Notes: generated by a model from the sequence alone, not told the origin. A DNA stretch of 64,000 bases from Tistrella mobilis (GCF_039634785.1 NZ_JBBIAB010000001.1:310001-374000), one strand, 5' to 3'; counted from the first letter of the stretch, positions 34,081-43,460 are shown. Numbers and translations: made by a program.

Positions 34081-35097
34081 CTAGCCGGTTGCGGGCAGCA
34101 GGTTGATCGGTTTGCCCGGGGCGTCTGCAGGCGCGGTCTCGCCTGGATAGGGTGCCAGGCCCGACGGCGGCACCGGTCCCACCGGCGTGGCCGGCACGGT
34201 CGGTGGCGGCGGCACCTCTCGCGGCGGCAGAAGCGCTGGCGTCGCCGGTGTCACGGGGATGGGGACCACCGCCTCCGTTGCGGGCATATCAGGCGTCGTC
34301 CCGGGTGCGGCCGCCTCGGGTGTGGCCGCCTTGGGGACGACGGTCGGGGGCGCCTGCACGGCGGCCTGCATCGCCTCCAGCCTGCGGCGCATCTCTTCGA
34401 TCCGCTGGCGTTCCGCCGCGGCTTCATTGGGGGTGATCACCCCCAGGCGCATCCAGTCGTCGATGCGCCGGCCATGGGCCGCCAGCTCTTCGGCCGTCAT
34501 CTCGTTCGGATAGGGCAGCGTTTCCGCCGGGGCGGGCGGCAGCAGGGCATCTATGATCCGGGCCTGTTCGGCCCGCGCCTCTTCGGCGGTCATCTCGCGC
34601 GCGGCGACCATCTGCTTCAGCGCCTCGAAGCGCGCCATGGTCTCGCCGGGGGTGGGGGCCGGGGCCAGCGGGTCCACGGTGACCGAGGGCGTATGCGACA
34701 GCGGCAGCAGCCCGCCCAGATTGGTCGCCCGGCGTTCCGTCGCCAGCCGGGCCGTCACCAGATCGGCGGCACGCAGCCGCTCCATGGTCTGGAAGCGCCG
34801 CACCATGCCGGCGTCCAATGCCTGGTCCACCGGGGCGGGGCCCGGCCGTGGCCGGCTGCCGGGCGGCCACACCACCGGCTGCCAGGCCACCATCTGCACC
34901 GCGGCCGGTGATTCGACCGTGATCGGCGCCTCGACGATGATCGGGTCGGTGCTCGGCAGGATCCGTTCCTCATCCGCCGGCGGTTCGGTCGTCATGGTCT
35001 CCGCGCAGCCGGTCAGGATCGCCGGCATGGCCAGCAGGGCCAGCAACAGGGCGATGGGGCGGCGCAGAAACAGGGGCATCGGGCGAACGGGTGTCAT
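34081..35097 (-). CDS. Proline-rich lipoprotein of unknown function
   Basis: A 338-residue lipoprotein. The start at 35097 gives a signal MTPVRPMPLFLRRPIALLLA ending in the lipobox ILTGC with Cys31. The middle has two copies of a short helical pattern, EMTAEEARAEQARI and EMTAEELAAHGRRIDDWMRLG followed by VITPNEAAAERQRIEEM, resembling SHOCT-like bihelical motifs. The C-terminal 100 residues are Pro/Ala/Thr-rich and probably span the periplasm or bind peptidoglycan. No homologue with known function is recognised. It converges on the small lipoprotein gene. Confidence 0.72.
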   Translation of the reverse strand: MTPVRPMPLFLRRPIALLLALLAMPAILTGCAETMTTEPPADEERILPSTDPIIVEAPITVESPAAVQMVAWQPVVWPPGSRPRPGPAPVDQALDAGMVRRFQTMERLRAADLVTARLATERRATNLGGLLPLSHTPSVTVDPLAPAPTPGETMARFEALKQMVAAREMTAEEARAEQARIIDALLPPAPAETLPYPNEMTAEELAAHGRRIDDWMRLGVITPNEAAAERQRIEEMRRRLEAMQAAVQAPPTVVPKAATPEAAAPGTTPDMPATEAVVPIPVTPATPALLPPREVPPPPTVPATPVGPVPPSGLAPYPGETAPADAPGKPINLLPATG

Positions 35098-35160
35098 GCT
35101 CAAGAGAATAGGGTGTCCCGGCCGCGCCCGCCAGCCCTGCCCCAGCGGCAACATGCGGCC

Positions 35161-36693
35161 TCAGCCGATCCGCCGCCCGGCCTCGATATGGGCCCGCCCC
35201 CCGCGCAGCCGGCGGTCCAGCCGCTGGACGAACCGCCCGGTGCCCACGGTCAGGCTCTGAACCGTCTCGGGTTCGGCGACCAGTTCGGCGTGTCTGTCCG
35301 AGAAATAGCCGATTCGGCTATTTTGCCCCATATTCATAGCCGTTCCGTCAGCTGGGGTCATCGCTTCCCACACCGGGCGACCGCCATGGGGACCGGGTGC
35401 GATCGTATGTTCCAGCCCCATCATCGCCAGCATGGTCGGCACGATGTCGGCGGTGCCGGTCGCGGTCTCGATCCTGGCTCCGCTCCGGAAGCGGTCGCCG
35501 ACCAGCGCCCCCAGGCTCAGGATCTCTTTCGGGTGCAGCCCGCCATGGATGCCCACCCCGTCGCCCAGGCCGTTGTCATGCAGGCAGGTCCCGGTCAGGC
35601 CCCACTGGTCCGGCTCGTCGAAGTTCCGCAATACGAAAACAAGATCGGCTGCCCGGGCATGGTCGATGCCCGCGAGCCGCCGGTCGAAGGTCCCCGGGGC
35701 CTGGCCTTCCACCCCGTCCCGGCCGGGGGCCGAGAACACCATGCCGATCTCGTCCATCTCCATCAGGGCTGCCGCCACCTTCGCCGCCAGCGCCGGGGAA
35801 CGATCACGCACCAGCATGTTTCCGCAATAGCCCGGAATCAGGGCCACATCGGCTCCGTCGGCCAGGTGCCGGTCGACCCTGAACCCCGCCGACCGCAGCG
35901 CCGCCGCCAGATCGAAGCGCCGGGTCTGGGTAACATGTGCATGATCAGACACAAAAATCAGCTGCACGCCCGCGGCCCGACCCTCGGCCTCCCACCAGTC
36001 CGCAACCCGGCCGATCTGGTCGTCCACCGCCCGCATCGCGCCCAGCGAGGTTTCGGATCCGATGCCGAAAACATGGTAGGCATTGTCGGGCTCGCCATAC
36101 CACAGAATGGTGACGTCCGGCAGGTCGCGGGTGATGACCGTCAGGAAGGCGTCGGTCATCCAGCGGGTGCCGGCCAGGTCGGGATACTGCTTCGGTGCCT
36201 CGGGCCGGCCCACCTCGTCCAGGATCGCCCGCACCTCGGCCTCGGGGAAGGAACTCTCGGGCTGGTGGACCGACAGGCACAGCGCGTCCAGCCCGGTCAT
36301 CGGCTGTTTCAGCCGCACGCTGCCGGCGGAATTGGCCGACAGCACCTTCAGCCGCCGGCCGTTGGCCGCCAGAATCTCGCCCAGGGTCGGGGTCGTGAAC
36401 AGCCGGCCGTCATAGGCCGCGGTCGCCTTCTCGATCTTGGCGACGTCATAGCCCTCGAAGCGCTCGCGGGCGTCGACCCGGGGGTCCAGGAAGAAGTTCG
36501 CCACCATGCCATGGCCTGATGGCCGGGCGCCGGTCACCAGGGTCGGCAGGTTGACATAGGTCTCGGTCGGGAAGGCGGCGGAATGGCGGGCCAGCACGGT
36601 GCCCCGCTCCAGCAGCGCCGTCAGCACCGGCATGCGATCGTGGGTGACGAGTTCCGGGCGCAGGCCGTCTAGGCCGATCAGCAGAAAGCGCAT
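35161..36693 (-). CDS. Alkaline phosphatase-superfamily phosphodiesterase (NPP-like)
   Basis: A 510-residue member of the nucleotide pyrophosphatase/phosphodiesterase family. The metal-binding Asp is Asp9 in LIGLDGLRP and the nucleophile Thr45 lies in FPTETYVNLPTLVTGARPSGHGM, with Asn48 helping to stabilise the transition state. Further metal ligands are in WYGEPDNAYHVFG and FVSDHAHV, and the last His in GIHGGLHPKE. There is no signal peptide in the chosen frame, so it is probably cytosolic; substrates could be nucleotides, phosphonoacetate-like compounds or phospholipid head groups. It is divergent from the GntR gene, with a palindrome between. Confidence 0.87.
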   Translation of the reverse strand: MRFLLIGLDGLRPELVTHDRMPVLTALLERGTVLARHSAAFPTETYVNLPTLVTGARPSGHGMVANFFLDPRVDARERFEGYDVAKIEKATAAYDGRLFTTPTLGEILAANGRRLKVLSANSAGSVRLKQPMTGLDALCLSVHQPESSFPEAEVRAILDEVGRPEAPKQYPDLAGTRWMTDAFLTVITRDLPDVTILWYGEPDNAYHVFGIGSETSLGAMRAVDDQIGRVADWWEAEGRAAGVQLIFVSDHAHVTQTRRFDLAAALRSAGFRVDRHLADGADVALIPGYCGNMLVRDRSPALAAKVAAALMEMDEIGMVFSAPGRDGVEGQAPGTFDRRLAGIDHARAADLVFVLRNFDEPDQWGLTGTCLHDNGLGDGVGIHGGLHPKEILSLGALVGDRFRSGARIETATGTADIVPTMLAMMGLEHTIAPGPHGGRPVWEAMTPADGTAMNMGQNSRIGYFSDRHAELVAEPETVQSLTVGTGRFVQRLDRRLRGGRAHIEAGRRIG

Positions 36694-36792
36694 GGGGGGC
36701 GGGCTCCGGTGGCGGCGGCTGCCGAGAGGATCGGGAGGAGGTGACATAGCAGGATCATGTTGCACCTCTGTGATCGGCCTGCCCAGTCCTGT

Positions 36793-36806
36793 CTGGTTTA
36801 AACCAG
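36793..36806. promoter_or_regulatory. Palindromic operator in front of the GntR regulator
   Basis: CTGGTTTAAACCAG is a perfect 14-bp palindrome in the 193-bp divergent region between the phosphodiesterase and the GntR/UTRA gene. It resembles PhnF-type operators of the form TGGT-N4-ACCA. It ends 80 bp before the regulator start and 100 bp from the phosphodiesterase start, so it can control both. Confidence 0.7.
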
Positions 36807-36886
36807 GTATCGGTGTCCTCATCGGCTCTGGCGAGGGGGGGCGCGCTGCTGTTAGGTTGGGCAGATTTTCCCCGACGGACAAGCGG

Positions 36887-37588
36887 ATGACCCTGCGCGA
36901 CCCGATCTATCTCAAGGCCAAAACCCATCTGAGCGACGGGCTGGACGAGGGCCGCTGGCGGCCCGGGGACAAGCTGCCCTCGGAACGGGATCTGGCGCGC
37001 CAGCTCCTGCTGGACCGCAATCTCGTCCGCCATGCCCTGATGGCGCTGGAAGGCGAAGGGCGGGTGATGCGGCTGGATCGCCGGGGCTGGTTCGCCACCC
37101 CGCCCCGCCTGGCCTTCGACCCGGTCAACCATGTCAACTTCGCCCGCGCCGCCCGCGACCAGGGGCGGGATCCGGGCTGGCAGTCGCTGCAGCGCGACAT
37201 GGTGCCCGCCCCCGGGCCCGAGGCCCGGGCGATGCGGCTTCCGCCCGGCACGCCGCTGCTGCGCACCTTCGCCTGGGGGGCGCTCGACGGGGTGCGGGTC
37301 TATGTCGAGGAAACCTTCTACAACCCCCGCCTCGGGCCGGTCGCCGATACGCAATGGCGTGGACGCTCCACCACCGAGGTCTGGGAAGAGGATTTCGGCA
37401 TCCGGCCCCGCCAGCGCAATCTTCTGGTCCGCCCCGTGCGGCTGGCCGGAGAGGTGCTCGAGGTTCTGGCACTGGCCCCGGGTGCGCCGGGGGTGTACAT
37501 CCGCCGCATCAAGGTCGACGAGGTGGGCAATGTCATCGAGATCGACCATGAATACTGGCGGTTCGATGCCGTCGAATTCAGAATGTAA
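36887..37588 (+). CDS. GntR-family regulator with UTRA domain (PhnF-like)
   Basis: A 233-residue HutC/PhnF-subfamily regulator. The N-terminal winged helix is PIYLKAKTHLSDGLDEGRWR, then PGDKLPSERDLARQLLLDRN; residues about 90-230 form the UTRA ligand domain (PPGTPLLRTFAWGALDGVRV, ending IDHEYWRFDAVEFRM). PhnF-type proteins sense phosphate- or phosphonate-linked small molecules, which fits the divergent phosphodiesterase. The ATG at 36887 follows AAGCGG closely; upstream codons belong to the operator region. Confidence 0.88.
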   Translation: MTLRDPIYLKAKTHLSDGLDEGRWRPGDKLPSERDLARQLLLDRNLVRHALMALEGEGRVMRLDRRGWFATPPRLAFDPVNHVNFARAARDQGRDPGWQSLQRDMVPAPGPEARAMRLPPGTPLLRTFAWGALDGVRVYVEETFYNPRLGPVADTQWRGRSTTEVWEEDFGIRPRQRNLLVRPVRLAGEVLEVLALAPGAPGVYIRRIKVDEVGNVIEIDHEYWRFDAVEFRM

Positions 37589-37654
37589 GCCTGACCACGC
37601 CGCATGGGGGCCGCCTGCCCGGCTCCCCCGTGCAGCCGCCCGAGGAGAGACCGG

Positions 37655-38767
37655 ATGAAGACCCGCGCCGCCGTCGCGTTCGCGCCGAACACGCCGCTCG
37701 AGATCGTCGAGCTCGACCTGGAAGGTCCGAAAGAGGGCGAGGTTCTGGTCGAGATCATGGCCACCGGCATCTGCCATACCGATGCCTATACGCTGTCGGG
37801 CAAGGACAGCGAGGGCGTGTTCCCCAGCATCCTGGGGCACGAGGGCGCGGGCATCGTCCGCGAGGTCGGTGCCGGCGTCACCTCGGTGAAGCCCGGTGAT
37901 CATGTGATCCCGCTCTACACGCCCGAATGCCGCCAGTGCAAGACCTGCCTGTCGCAGAAGTCCAATCTGTGCACCGCGATCCGTGCCACTCAGGGCAAAG
38001 GGCTGATGCCCGACGGCACCAGCCGTTTCTCGCTCAAGGGCCAGCCGATCTACCACTATATGGGCTGCTCGACCTTCTCGAACTTCACCGTGATGCCCGA
38101 GATCGCGGTTGCGAAGATCCGCGAGGACGCGCCCTTCGACAAGGTCTGCTATATCGGCTGCGGCGTCACCACCGGCATCGGTGCCGTGCTCTATACCGCC
38201 AAGGTGGAAGCGGGTGCCGATGTGGCCGTGTTCGGCCTGGGCGGCATCGGCCTGAACGTGATCCAGGGCGCGAAGATGGTCGGCGCCGACCGGATCATCG
38301 GCGTCGACATCAACCCGGCGAAACGGGCGATGGCCGAGGCGTTCGGCATGACCCACTTCATCAACCCCAAGGAGGTCGGTGCCGACAGGGTCGTGCAGGC
38401 GATCACCGATCTGACCGGCGGCGGCGTCGACTACTCCTTCGACTGCACCGGCAACACCACCGTGATGCGTCAGGCCCTGGAATGCTGCCATCGCGGCTGG
38501 GGCCAGTCGATCATCATCGGTGTGGCCGAGGCGGGGCAGGAAATCTCCACCCGTCCCTTCCAGCTGGTCACCGGCCGGGTCTGGCGCGGCTCGGCCTTTG
38601 GTGGTGCCCGCGGCCGGACCGACGTGCCGAAGATCGTCGACTGGTACATGCAGGGCAAGATCCGCATCGACGAACTGATCACCGATGTCATGCCGCTGGA
38701 TCAGATCAATCATGGCTTCGATCTGATGCATGAAGGCAAGTCGATCCGCTCGGTCGTGGTCTACTGA
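37655..38767 (+). CDS. frmA: S-(hydroxymethyl)glutathione dehydrogenase / class III alcohol dehydrogenase
   Basis: A 370-residue zinc enzyme that oxidises S-hydroxymethylglutathione to S-formylglutathione, the main formaldehyde detoxification step. Catalytic zinc ligands are Cys40 ([12 protein letters not shown]), the His in ILGHEGAG and the Cys in [11 protein letters not shown]; the structural zinc is held by [15 protein letters not shown]. The NAD site is [37 protein letters not shown] is a class III hallmark. The ATG follows GAGGAGAG. The next gene, four bases on, encodes the following step. Confidence 0.96.
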   Translation: MKTRAAVAFAPNTPLEIVELDLEGPKEGEVLVEIMATGICHTDAYTLSGKDSEGVFPSILGHEGAGIVREVGAGVTSVKPGDHVIPLYTPECRQCKTCLSQKSNLCTAIRATQGKGLMPDGTSRFSLKGQPIYHYMGCSTFSNFTVMPEIAVAKIREDAPFDKVCYIGCGVTTGIGAVLYTAKVEAGADVAVFGLGGIGLNVIQGAKMVGADRIIGVDINPAKRAMAEAFGMTHFINPKEVGADRVVQAITDLTGGGVDYSFDCTGNTTVMRQALECCHRGWGQSIIIGVAEAGQEISTRPFQLVTGRVWRGSAFGGARGRTDVPKIVDWYMQGKIRIDELITDVMPLDQINHGFDLMHEGKSIRSVVVY

Positions 38768-38771
38768 TCCG

Positions 38772-39641
38772 ATGATCGTGAAAGACATGGAGACGATCTC
38801 CACCAGCCGCTGCTTCGGCGGTACCCAGGGGATCTATGCCCATGCGTCGGCCGAGACCCGCACCCGCATGCGGTTCTCGGTCTTCGTGCCGCCGCAGGCA
38901 GAGCAGGGGCCGGTGCCGGTGGTCTGGTTCCTGTCGGGGCTGACCTGCACGGAAGAGAACTTCACCGTCAAGGCCGGTGCCCAGCGCATGGCTGCGGCGC
39001 TGGGGCTGATGCTGGTCGCCCCCGATACCAGCCCGCGCGGGGTGGACGACGGCGGCGAGACGGTGCCCGACGATCCGGAGGGGGCCTGGGATTTCGGTCT
39101 GGGGGCCGGCTTTTATGTCGACGCCACCGAAGCCCCCTGGGCGCGCAACTACCGGATGTTCTCTTACATCTCGGACGAGCTGCCGCAGCTGATCGCCGGG
39201 GCCTTCCCGGCCGATATGAATGCCCAGGGCATCATGGGGCATTCGATGGGCGGGCATGGTGCGCTGACCATCGCGCTGCGCCATCCCGGTCGGTTCCGCT
39301 CGGTCTCGGCCTTTGCGCCGATCGTGTCGCCGCTGAACTGCCCCTGGGGCGAAAAGGCGCTGGGCGGCTATCTGGGGCCCGATCGCAGCCGCTGGCGGGC
39401 CCATGACACCGTCGCCCTGATCGAAGACGGTGCCCGCTGCCCGCATATCCTGGTCGACCAGGGCATGGCCGACGGGTTCGTCGCCAGCCAGCTGAAGCCC
39501 GACCTGCTGGAAGCCGCCTGCAATGCGGCGGGCCAGCCGCTGACGCTCAACCGGCGCGACGGCTATGACCACAGCTATTACTTCATTGCCAGCTTCATGG
39601 AAGACCATCTCCGCTGGCATGCGGCGGCACTCAGGGACTGA
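38772..39641 (+). CDS. fghA: S-formylglutathione hydrolase
   Basis: A 289-residue esterase-D-type alpha/beta hydrolase that splits S-formylglutathione into formate and glutathione. The nucleophile Ser is in IMGHSMGGHGALT, the catalytic Asp in ILVDQGMADGF, and the His in GYDHSYYFIASF. WFLSGLTCTEENFTVKAGAQ is the characteristic oxyanion region. Length is standard. It follows frmA by 4 bp, so the formaldehyde pathway is a two-gene operon. The start may be the ATG at 38772 or the in-frame ATG at 38787; neither has a strong ribosome site. Confidence 0.96.
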   Translation: MIVKDMETISTSRCFGGTQGIYAHASAETRTRMRFSVFVPPQAEQGPVPVVWFLSGLTCTEENFTVKAGAQRMAAALGLMLVAPDTSPRGVDDGGETVPDDPEGAWDFGLGAGFYVDATEAPWARNYRMFSYISDELPQLIAGAFPADMNAQGIMGHSMGGHGALTIALRHPGRFRSVSAFAPIVSPLNCPWGEKALGGYLGPDRSRWRAHDTVALIEDGARCPHILVDQGMADGFVASQLKPDLLEAACNAAGQPLTLNRRDGYDHSYYFIASFMEDHLRWHAAALRD

Positions 39642-39665
39642 TATCCCCGATCTGGCCGGGCGGGA

Positions 39666-40211
39666 TCACCTCTCGCCCGGCCCATCTCCATCCCCGTTGT
39701 CGTCCCCATCCCCATCCTTCTCCCGATGGCTCTTGTCGGGATGCGCCGGGGCGTCGGGATCGGTCAGCGCCCGGATCAGGTCGGCGATCGCCCGCCGGGC
39801 CAGCGGATGTGACACAGCCTCGATCCGGGGCAGGTCCGGTTCGCTGCGCTCGGGCGTGCGGCGGCGCGGCGGTACCGTCATCGGATCGGTGGTATCGTCC
39901 AGCAGGGCCGACGGCGCCACCTCCAGAACCTCCGCCAGCAGGACAAGGGTGCTGGCCGCGATGCGGTTGCGGCCCTTTTCGTACTTCTGAAGTTGCTGAA
40001 AACTGATGCCGAGCGCCGCTGCGCAGCGCTGCTGGGTCAGTCCACGCGCCCTGCGGATGGTGCGGATCCGTCGGCCGACCGCCGCTGCGAAAACCTCCTC
40101 CGCGACCTTTCCGCGCCGTGGACGTGACGACGGCGCCAGATCGTCGCCATCGTCTTCCCACAGGCCATCGGCGTCCCACAAAACGGTCGTGCCGGAATAC
40201 AGCAGCTCCAT
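39666..40211 (-). CDS. XRE-family helix-turn-helix regulator
   Basis: A 181-residue regulator. The HTH domain at about 45-105 has VGRRIRTIRRARGLTQQRCA, then LGISFQQLQKYEKGRNRIAAS. The N-terminal segment MELLYSGTTVLWDADGLWED is acidic and unusual, and the C-terminus is a charged Asp/Gly tail (DGDGDDNGDGDGPGER). The start at 40211 is set by GGGAGG six bases upstream. It resembles the XRE protein at 21892-22629 in its QKYE(K/R)G recognition segment. It converges with fghA; no obvious target operon is adjacent. Confidence 0.85.
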   Translation of the reverse strand: MELLYSGTTVLWDADGLWEDDGDDLAPSSRPRRGKVAEEVFAAAVGRRIRTIRRARGLTQQRCAAALGISFQQLQKYEKGRNRIAASTLVLLAEVLEVAPSALLDDTTDPMTVPPRRRTPERSEPDLPRIEAVSHPLARRAIADLIRALTDPDAPAHPDKSHREKDGDGDDNGDGDGPGER

Positions 40212-40395
40212 CCACGTCCTCCCGTCGGCAGAATGCGATCGTGCTTCCACCTCAGATTGAAGCACATTTCGTGAGGATCGCGCTACATATCAATCGCCAT
40301 GCGAGATACAAAGCAAGGCGTGTGCCATGTTGTGATAATTCGACCGGCGGTGTATGGCGGCCGGGGGGAGGCGCGGCCGCCATGGTGTCGCCGGC

Positions 40396-40749
40396 TCAGA
40401 GCAGGGCGTCGATGGCCTCGGTGGGGCGGCCGACCACAGCGTGGCCGCCACGCAGCACCACCGGGCGCTCGATCAGCCGCGGCGTTGCGGCCATGGCGGC
40501 GACGAGGGCGGCGTCGTCCTTCGCCGGATCGTCCAGGCCAAGCCCCTTGTATTCGGGTTCGGCCTTGCGGATCAAGGCCCTGGCCCCACCCACCGCCGCG
40601 GCGACGCGGGCGATTTCTTCGGCCGGGGGCGGGGTGTCCAGATAGCGCACCACGCGCGGTGCCAGGCCGCGGGCCTCGATCCGTTCCAGGGCCGCACGCG
40701 ACTTGGAGCAGCGCGGGTTGTGCCAGATCACGATCTCGTCGGTGGTCAT
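40396..40749 (-). CDS. ArsC-family reductase (glutaredoxin-type arsenate reductase-like)
   Basis: A 117-residue thioredoxin-fold protein. The active-site segment IVIWHNPRCSKSRAAL puts the nucleophile at Cys14, as in E. coli ArsC, where it forms the thiol-arsenate adduct reduced by glutathione and glutaredoxin. The C-terminal PRLIERPVVLRGGHAVVGRP supplies the conserved Arg residues. No ars operon is present, so the physiological role may be general redox (YffB/ArsC-like). It is downstream of gshB by 19 bp on the same strand, which fits a glutathione-dependent enzyme. Confidence 0.9.
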   Translation of the reverse strand: MTTDEIVIWHNPRCSKSRAALERIEARGLAPRVVRYLDTPPPAEEIARVAAAVGGARALIRKAEPEYKGLGLDDPAKDDAALVAAMAATPRLIERPVVLRGGHAVVGRPTEAIDALL

Positions 40750-40768
40750 GATGGATATCCGTTCCGGT

Positions 40769-41710
40769 TCAGCTGCGCTTCGCTTCGATGGCATCCCAGA
40801 TCGCCGCGGCGAGATTGGTGCCGTCGAAGCGCTCGATCTCCTGCAGGCCGGTGGGCGAGGTGACGTTGATCTCGGTCAGATAGTCGCCGATCACGTCGAT
40901 ACCGACGAAGATCAGCCCCTGCCGGCGCAGTTCCGGGCCGATCGCCTCGCAGATCTCGCGCTCGCGGGCTGTCAGCGCCGTGGGTTCGGGGCGGCCGCCG
41001 ACATGCATGTTCGACCGGGCCTCTCCCTCGGCCGGCACGCGGTTGATGGCGCCCAGCGGTTCGCCATCGACCAGGATGATGCGCTTGTCGCCCTTGCGCA
41101 CGTCGGACAGATAGCGCTGGGCGATGATCGGCTCGCGGCCCAGCCGGCTGAACACCTCGATCGCGCTGTTGAAGTTCTCGTCGTCCGGGCGGATGCGGAA
41201 CACCGCCGCGCCGCCATTGCCGTAGAGCGGCTTCAGGATGATGTCGCGGTGCTCGGCCCGGAAATCGCGCAGGGCCTGGACATCGGCGGTGATCAGGGTG
41301 GGCGGTGCCAGCTCGGGATAATGGGTCACCAGCAGCTTTTCCGGCGCATTGCGCACCGACTGCGGGTCGTTCACCACCAGCGTTTTCGGATGGACGTGCT
41401 CCAGGATATGGGTGGTGGTGATATAGGCCATGTCGAAGGGCGGATCCTGGCGGAGCAGCACGACGTCCATGGTGGTCAGGTCGCGCAGCTCCAGCGCTCC
41501 CAGGCGGAAATGATCGCCGGCCATGCGGCGCACGGTGACCTCGTGGCCGCGGGCGGTGACCCGGCCGTCGCGCAGCGCCAGATCGCGGGGCAGGTAGTAG
41601 AACAGGCTGTGCCCGCGGCGCTCGGCCTCCAGCATCAGGGCGAAGGTGCTGTCGGCATTGATGTCGATCGACTGGATCGGGTCCATCTGGACCGCAACGG
41701 CAAGGCTCAT
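40769..41710 (-). CDS. gshB: Glutathione synthetase
   Basis: A 313-residue ATP-grasp enzyme that joins gamma-glutamylcysteine and glycine. The N-terminal [20 protein letters not shown] is the GshB signature. [17 protein letters not shown], the ATP-grasp loops [16 protein letters not shown] and [19 protein letters not shown], and the metal-binding [20 protein letters not shown] are all intact. It sits with arsC-like and, further along, the glutathione-dependent formaldehyde genes. Its upstream region contains a 31-bp tandem repeat. Confidence 0.97.
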   Translation of the reverse strand: MSLAVAVQMDPIQSIDINADSTFALMLEAERRGHSLFYYLPRDLALRDGRVTARGHEVTVRRMAGDHFRLGALELRDLTTMDVVLLRQDPPFDMAYITTTHILEHVHPKTLVVNDPQSVRNAPEKLLVTHYPELAPPTLITADVQALRDFRAEHRDIILKPLYGNGGAAVFRIRPDDENFNSAIEVFSRLGREPIIAQRYLSDVRKGDKRIILVDGEPLGAINRVPAEGEARSNMHVGGRPEPTALTAREREICEAIGPELRRQGLIFVGIDVIGDYLTEINVTSPTGLQEIERFDGTNLAAAIWDAIEAKRS

Positions 41711-41760
41711 GGGACGGGAAACTCCTCAGCGCGGATGAAGCCTGTGGCGGCCGATATGGG

Positions 41761-41848
41761 GTGGATCCGGGCGGGGCGGAAGATGGACAGCGTGGATCCG
41801 GGCGGGGCGGAAGATGGACAGCGTGGATCCGGGCGGGGCGGAAGATGG
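41761..41848. repeat. 31-bp tandem repeat upstream of gshB
   Basis: Units start at 41761, 41792 and 41823, each GTGGATCCGGGCGGGGCGGA followed by AGATGGACAGC in the first two; the third breaks off after 26 bp. The first two are identical over all 31 bases. The array fills the space between the SirB1-like stop (41868) and the gshB start (41710) and so lies in the gshB leader/promoter region. Confidence 0.9.
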
Positions 41849-41867
41849 TCCGTGACGGGACCACCGC

Positions 41868-42749
41868 TCAATTCAGCTCGGCGCGCAGCCGTTCGACCAG
41901 GGTGAGGGCCCGCCTGCGGGGTTCCTCGGCGGTGGTGTTGGCGGCGAAGACCTCCAGGGCCTGAACGGCGCCCAGCTGCTCGCCCAGCCGGGCGCGCATC
42001 AGCCCCAGCTCGTACCACAGCGCCCAGTCGGTGGGCGCAATCAGCAGCATGCGGGCCAGCACGTCGCGGGCGCGGTCCAGCTCGCCCCGGCCGGCGGCCC
42101 GGATCTTCAGATTGTTCTGCAGGCGCAGCAGCACCGCCCGCCGGTCCACCGCCCGATAATGCTCGGGTTCCAGCTCTGCGGTGTCGCCTGCCACCTGCTT
42201 CAGCAGCGCGCGCAGATCCGAAGTTTCCACCACCCGTCCGCGATCGAAGGGATCGACCAGCACCCGGTCCATGCCGCCTTCCACGCGGATCAGGAAATGG
42301 GCGGGAAAATTGACCCCAACGACCGGCCAGCCCAGCGTTTCGCCCAGATGCATGGCCAGCACGCCCAGGGCCACCGGCAGGCCGCGGCGGCGCTCCAGCA
42401 CCCGGGCCAGGCTGGCATTGTCGTCGTGGTCATAGGTCTCGTCGTCGCCGTCGAAGCCATAGCGGCCGTGAAGGATATCGGCGATCAGCACCGCCCGGTC
42501 GCGGGCGCCGTCATCGGCATCGGCGGCATCGACCCCGGTCTTCAGCCCGCGGGCCATGGCCTCGGTTTCGGCCGCCAGCGACATCTCTTCCAGCAGGGCC
42601 CGCGCCTTTGCAGGATCGGCCGTCGGATGGTCGAGTGCCGAGAGCAGCAATGCGGTCTCCGCGATCGGGATCGCATCGTCATCCAGCCGGCCGACGGCCT
42701 CCAGCCTGCGGGCGATGGCCGCCCGCTCCGATGGGGCGCCCGCGCTCAT
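41868..42749 (-). CDS. SirB1/transglutaminase-like protein with TPR-like C-terminus
   Basis: A 293-residue member of the SirB1 family. The core HGRYGFDGDDETYDHDDNASLARVLERRRGLPVALGVLAMHLGETLGWPVVGVN contains the conserved Asn and Gly residues of the inactive-transglutaminase fold (quoted in parts: LARVLERRRGLPVALGVLA). FPAHFLIRV supplies the His. The last 80 residues resemble tetratricopeptide helices (LQNNLKIRAA, LARMLLIAPTDWALWYELG). The function is unknown. The ATG at 42749 overlaps the stop of the BON-domain gene (ATGA), so the two are co-translated. Confidence 0.85.
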   Translation of the reverse strand: MSAGAPSERAAIARRLEAVGRLDDDAIPIAETALLLSALDHPTADPAKARALLEEMSLAAETEAMARGLKTGVDAADADDGARDRAVLIADILHGRYGFDGDDETYDHDDNASLARVLERRRGLPVALGVLAMHLGETLGWPVVGVNFPAHFLIRVEGGMDRVLVDPFDRGRVVETSDLRALLKQVAGDTAELEPEHYRAVDRRAVLLRLQNNLKIRAAGRGELDRARDVLARMLLIAPTDWALWYELGLMRARLGEQLGAVQALEVFAANTTAEEPRRRALTLVERLRAELN

Positions 42750-43369
42750 CCTCCGGCTCCCGGGCGCTTGACCTCGACATAGGATACCACCCGCTTCACC
42801 CCTGAAATGCCGCGGGCGATCTCCACGGCCCGGGCATGTTCCGCATCGCTGGCCGCCAGCCCGATCAGATAGACCACGGCGCCCGAGACCTCGATATTGT
42901 AGTTGAACGAATTGACCGCCTCGTCGGCCAGCAGCGCGGCCCGGACCTTTGTGGTGAGCCATGTGTCACGTGCGTAGTCGCCGAGGTCACCTTCCCCCAC
43001 CACGCGGATCTCGTCCATCACCTGCGTGACGCCCGGAACGCCCCGCGCGATGCTCACCGCTTCCGACTTCCAGGTCTGGGTGGCCACCCGGCCGGTCAGC
43101 AGAACCCGGCCCTGATTGACCTGGATGTGCACCGGGCGGTAAAGCTCGTCGACCTGGCGCTCGAAGTAACGCCGGGCGATGCCGGCGCGGATATCGGCAT
43201 CCGACACCACGCCGCCGATGCCACGTTCATCCGCGGCGGCCGAAACGGCGGTGGCACCGCCGGTGGCCACGGCGGCGGCGCAGGCTTGAAGCAGGCCGGC
43301 CAGGGCGATCGCCACAAGCGGCACGGCCAGGCGGCGGAGAGGGGTGGTCCGGGAAAAAAGCTCGGTCAT
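42746..43369 (-). CDS. BON-domain lipoprotein (OsmY/DolP-like)
   Basis: A 207-residue outer-membrane lipoprotein. The signal ends in LAGLLQAC with acylated Cys30. Two BON domains follow: the first has LYRPVHIQVNQGRVLLTGRV and PGVTQVMDEIRVV, the second WLTTKVRAALLADEAVNSFN, EVSGAVVYLIGLAAS and ISGVKRVVSYVEV. This is the DolP (YraP) architecture, and in E. coli yraP lies beside yraN and the LpoA/RsmI genes, as here. It maintains outer-membrane integrity in that organism. The start at 43369 is chosen to complete the signal peptide. Confidence 0.88.
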   Translation of the reverse strand: MTELFSRTTPLRRLAVPLVAIALAGLLQACAAAVATGGATAVSAAADERGIGGVVSDADIRAGIARRYFERQVDELYRPVHIQVNQGRVLLTGRVATQTWKSEAVSIARGVPGVTQVMDEIRVVGEGDLGDYARDTWLTTKVRAALLADEAVNSFNYNIEVSGAVVYLIGLAASDAEHARAVEIARGISGVKRVVSYVEVKRPGAGG

Positions 43370-43460
43370 GGGCTCGGTCGTCGGGGGTGACGTCAGGACG
43401 TTGAACGGCGCGCGCATCCTAGCACCGGCTGCGGGCACTGCGCCATCTGGTGCAGCCGGG

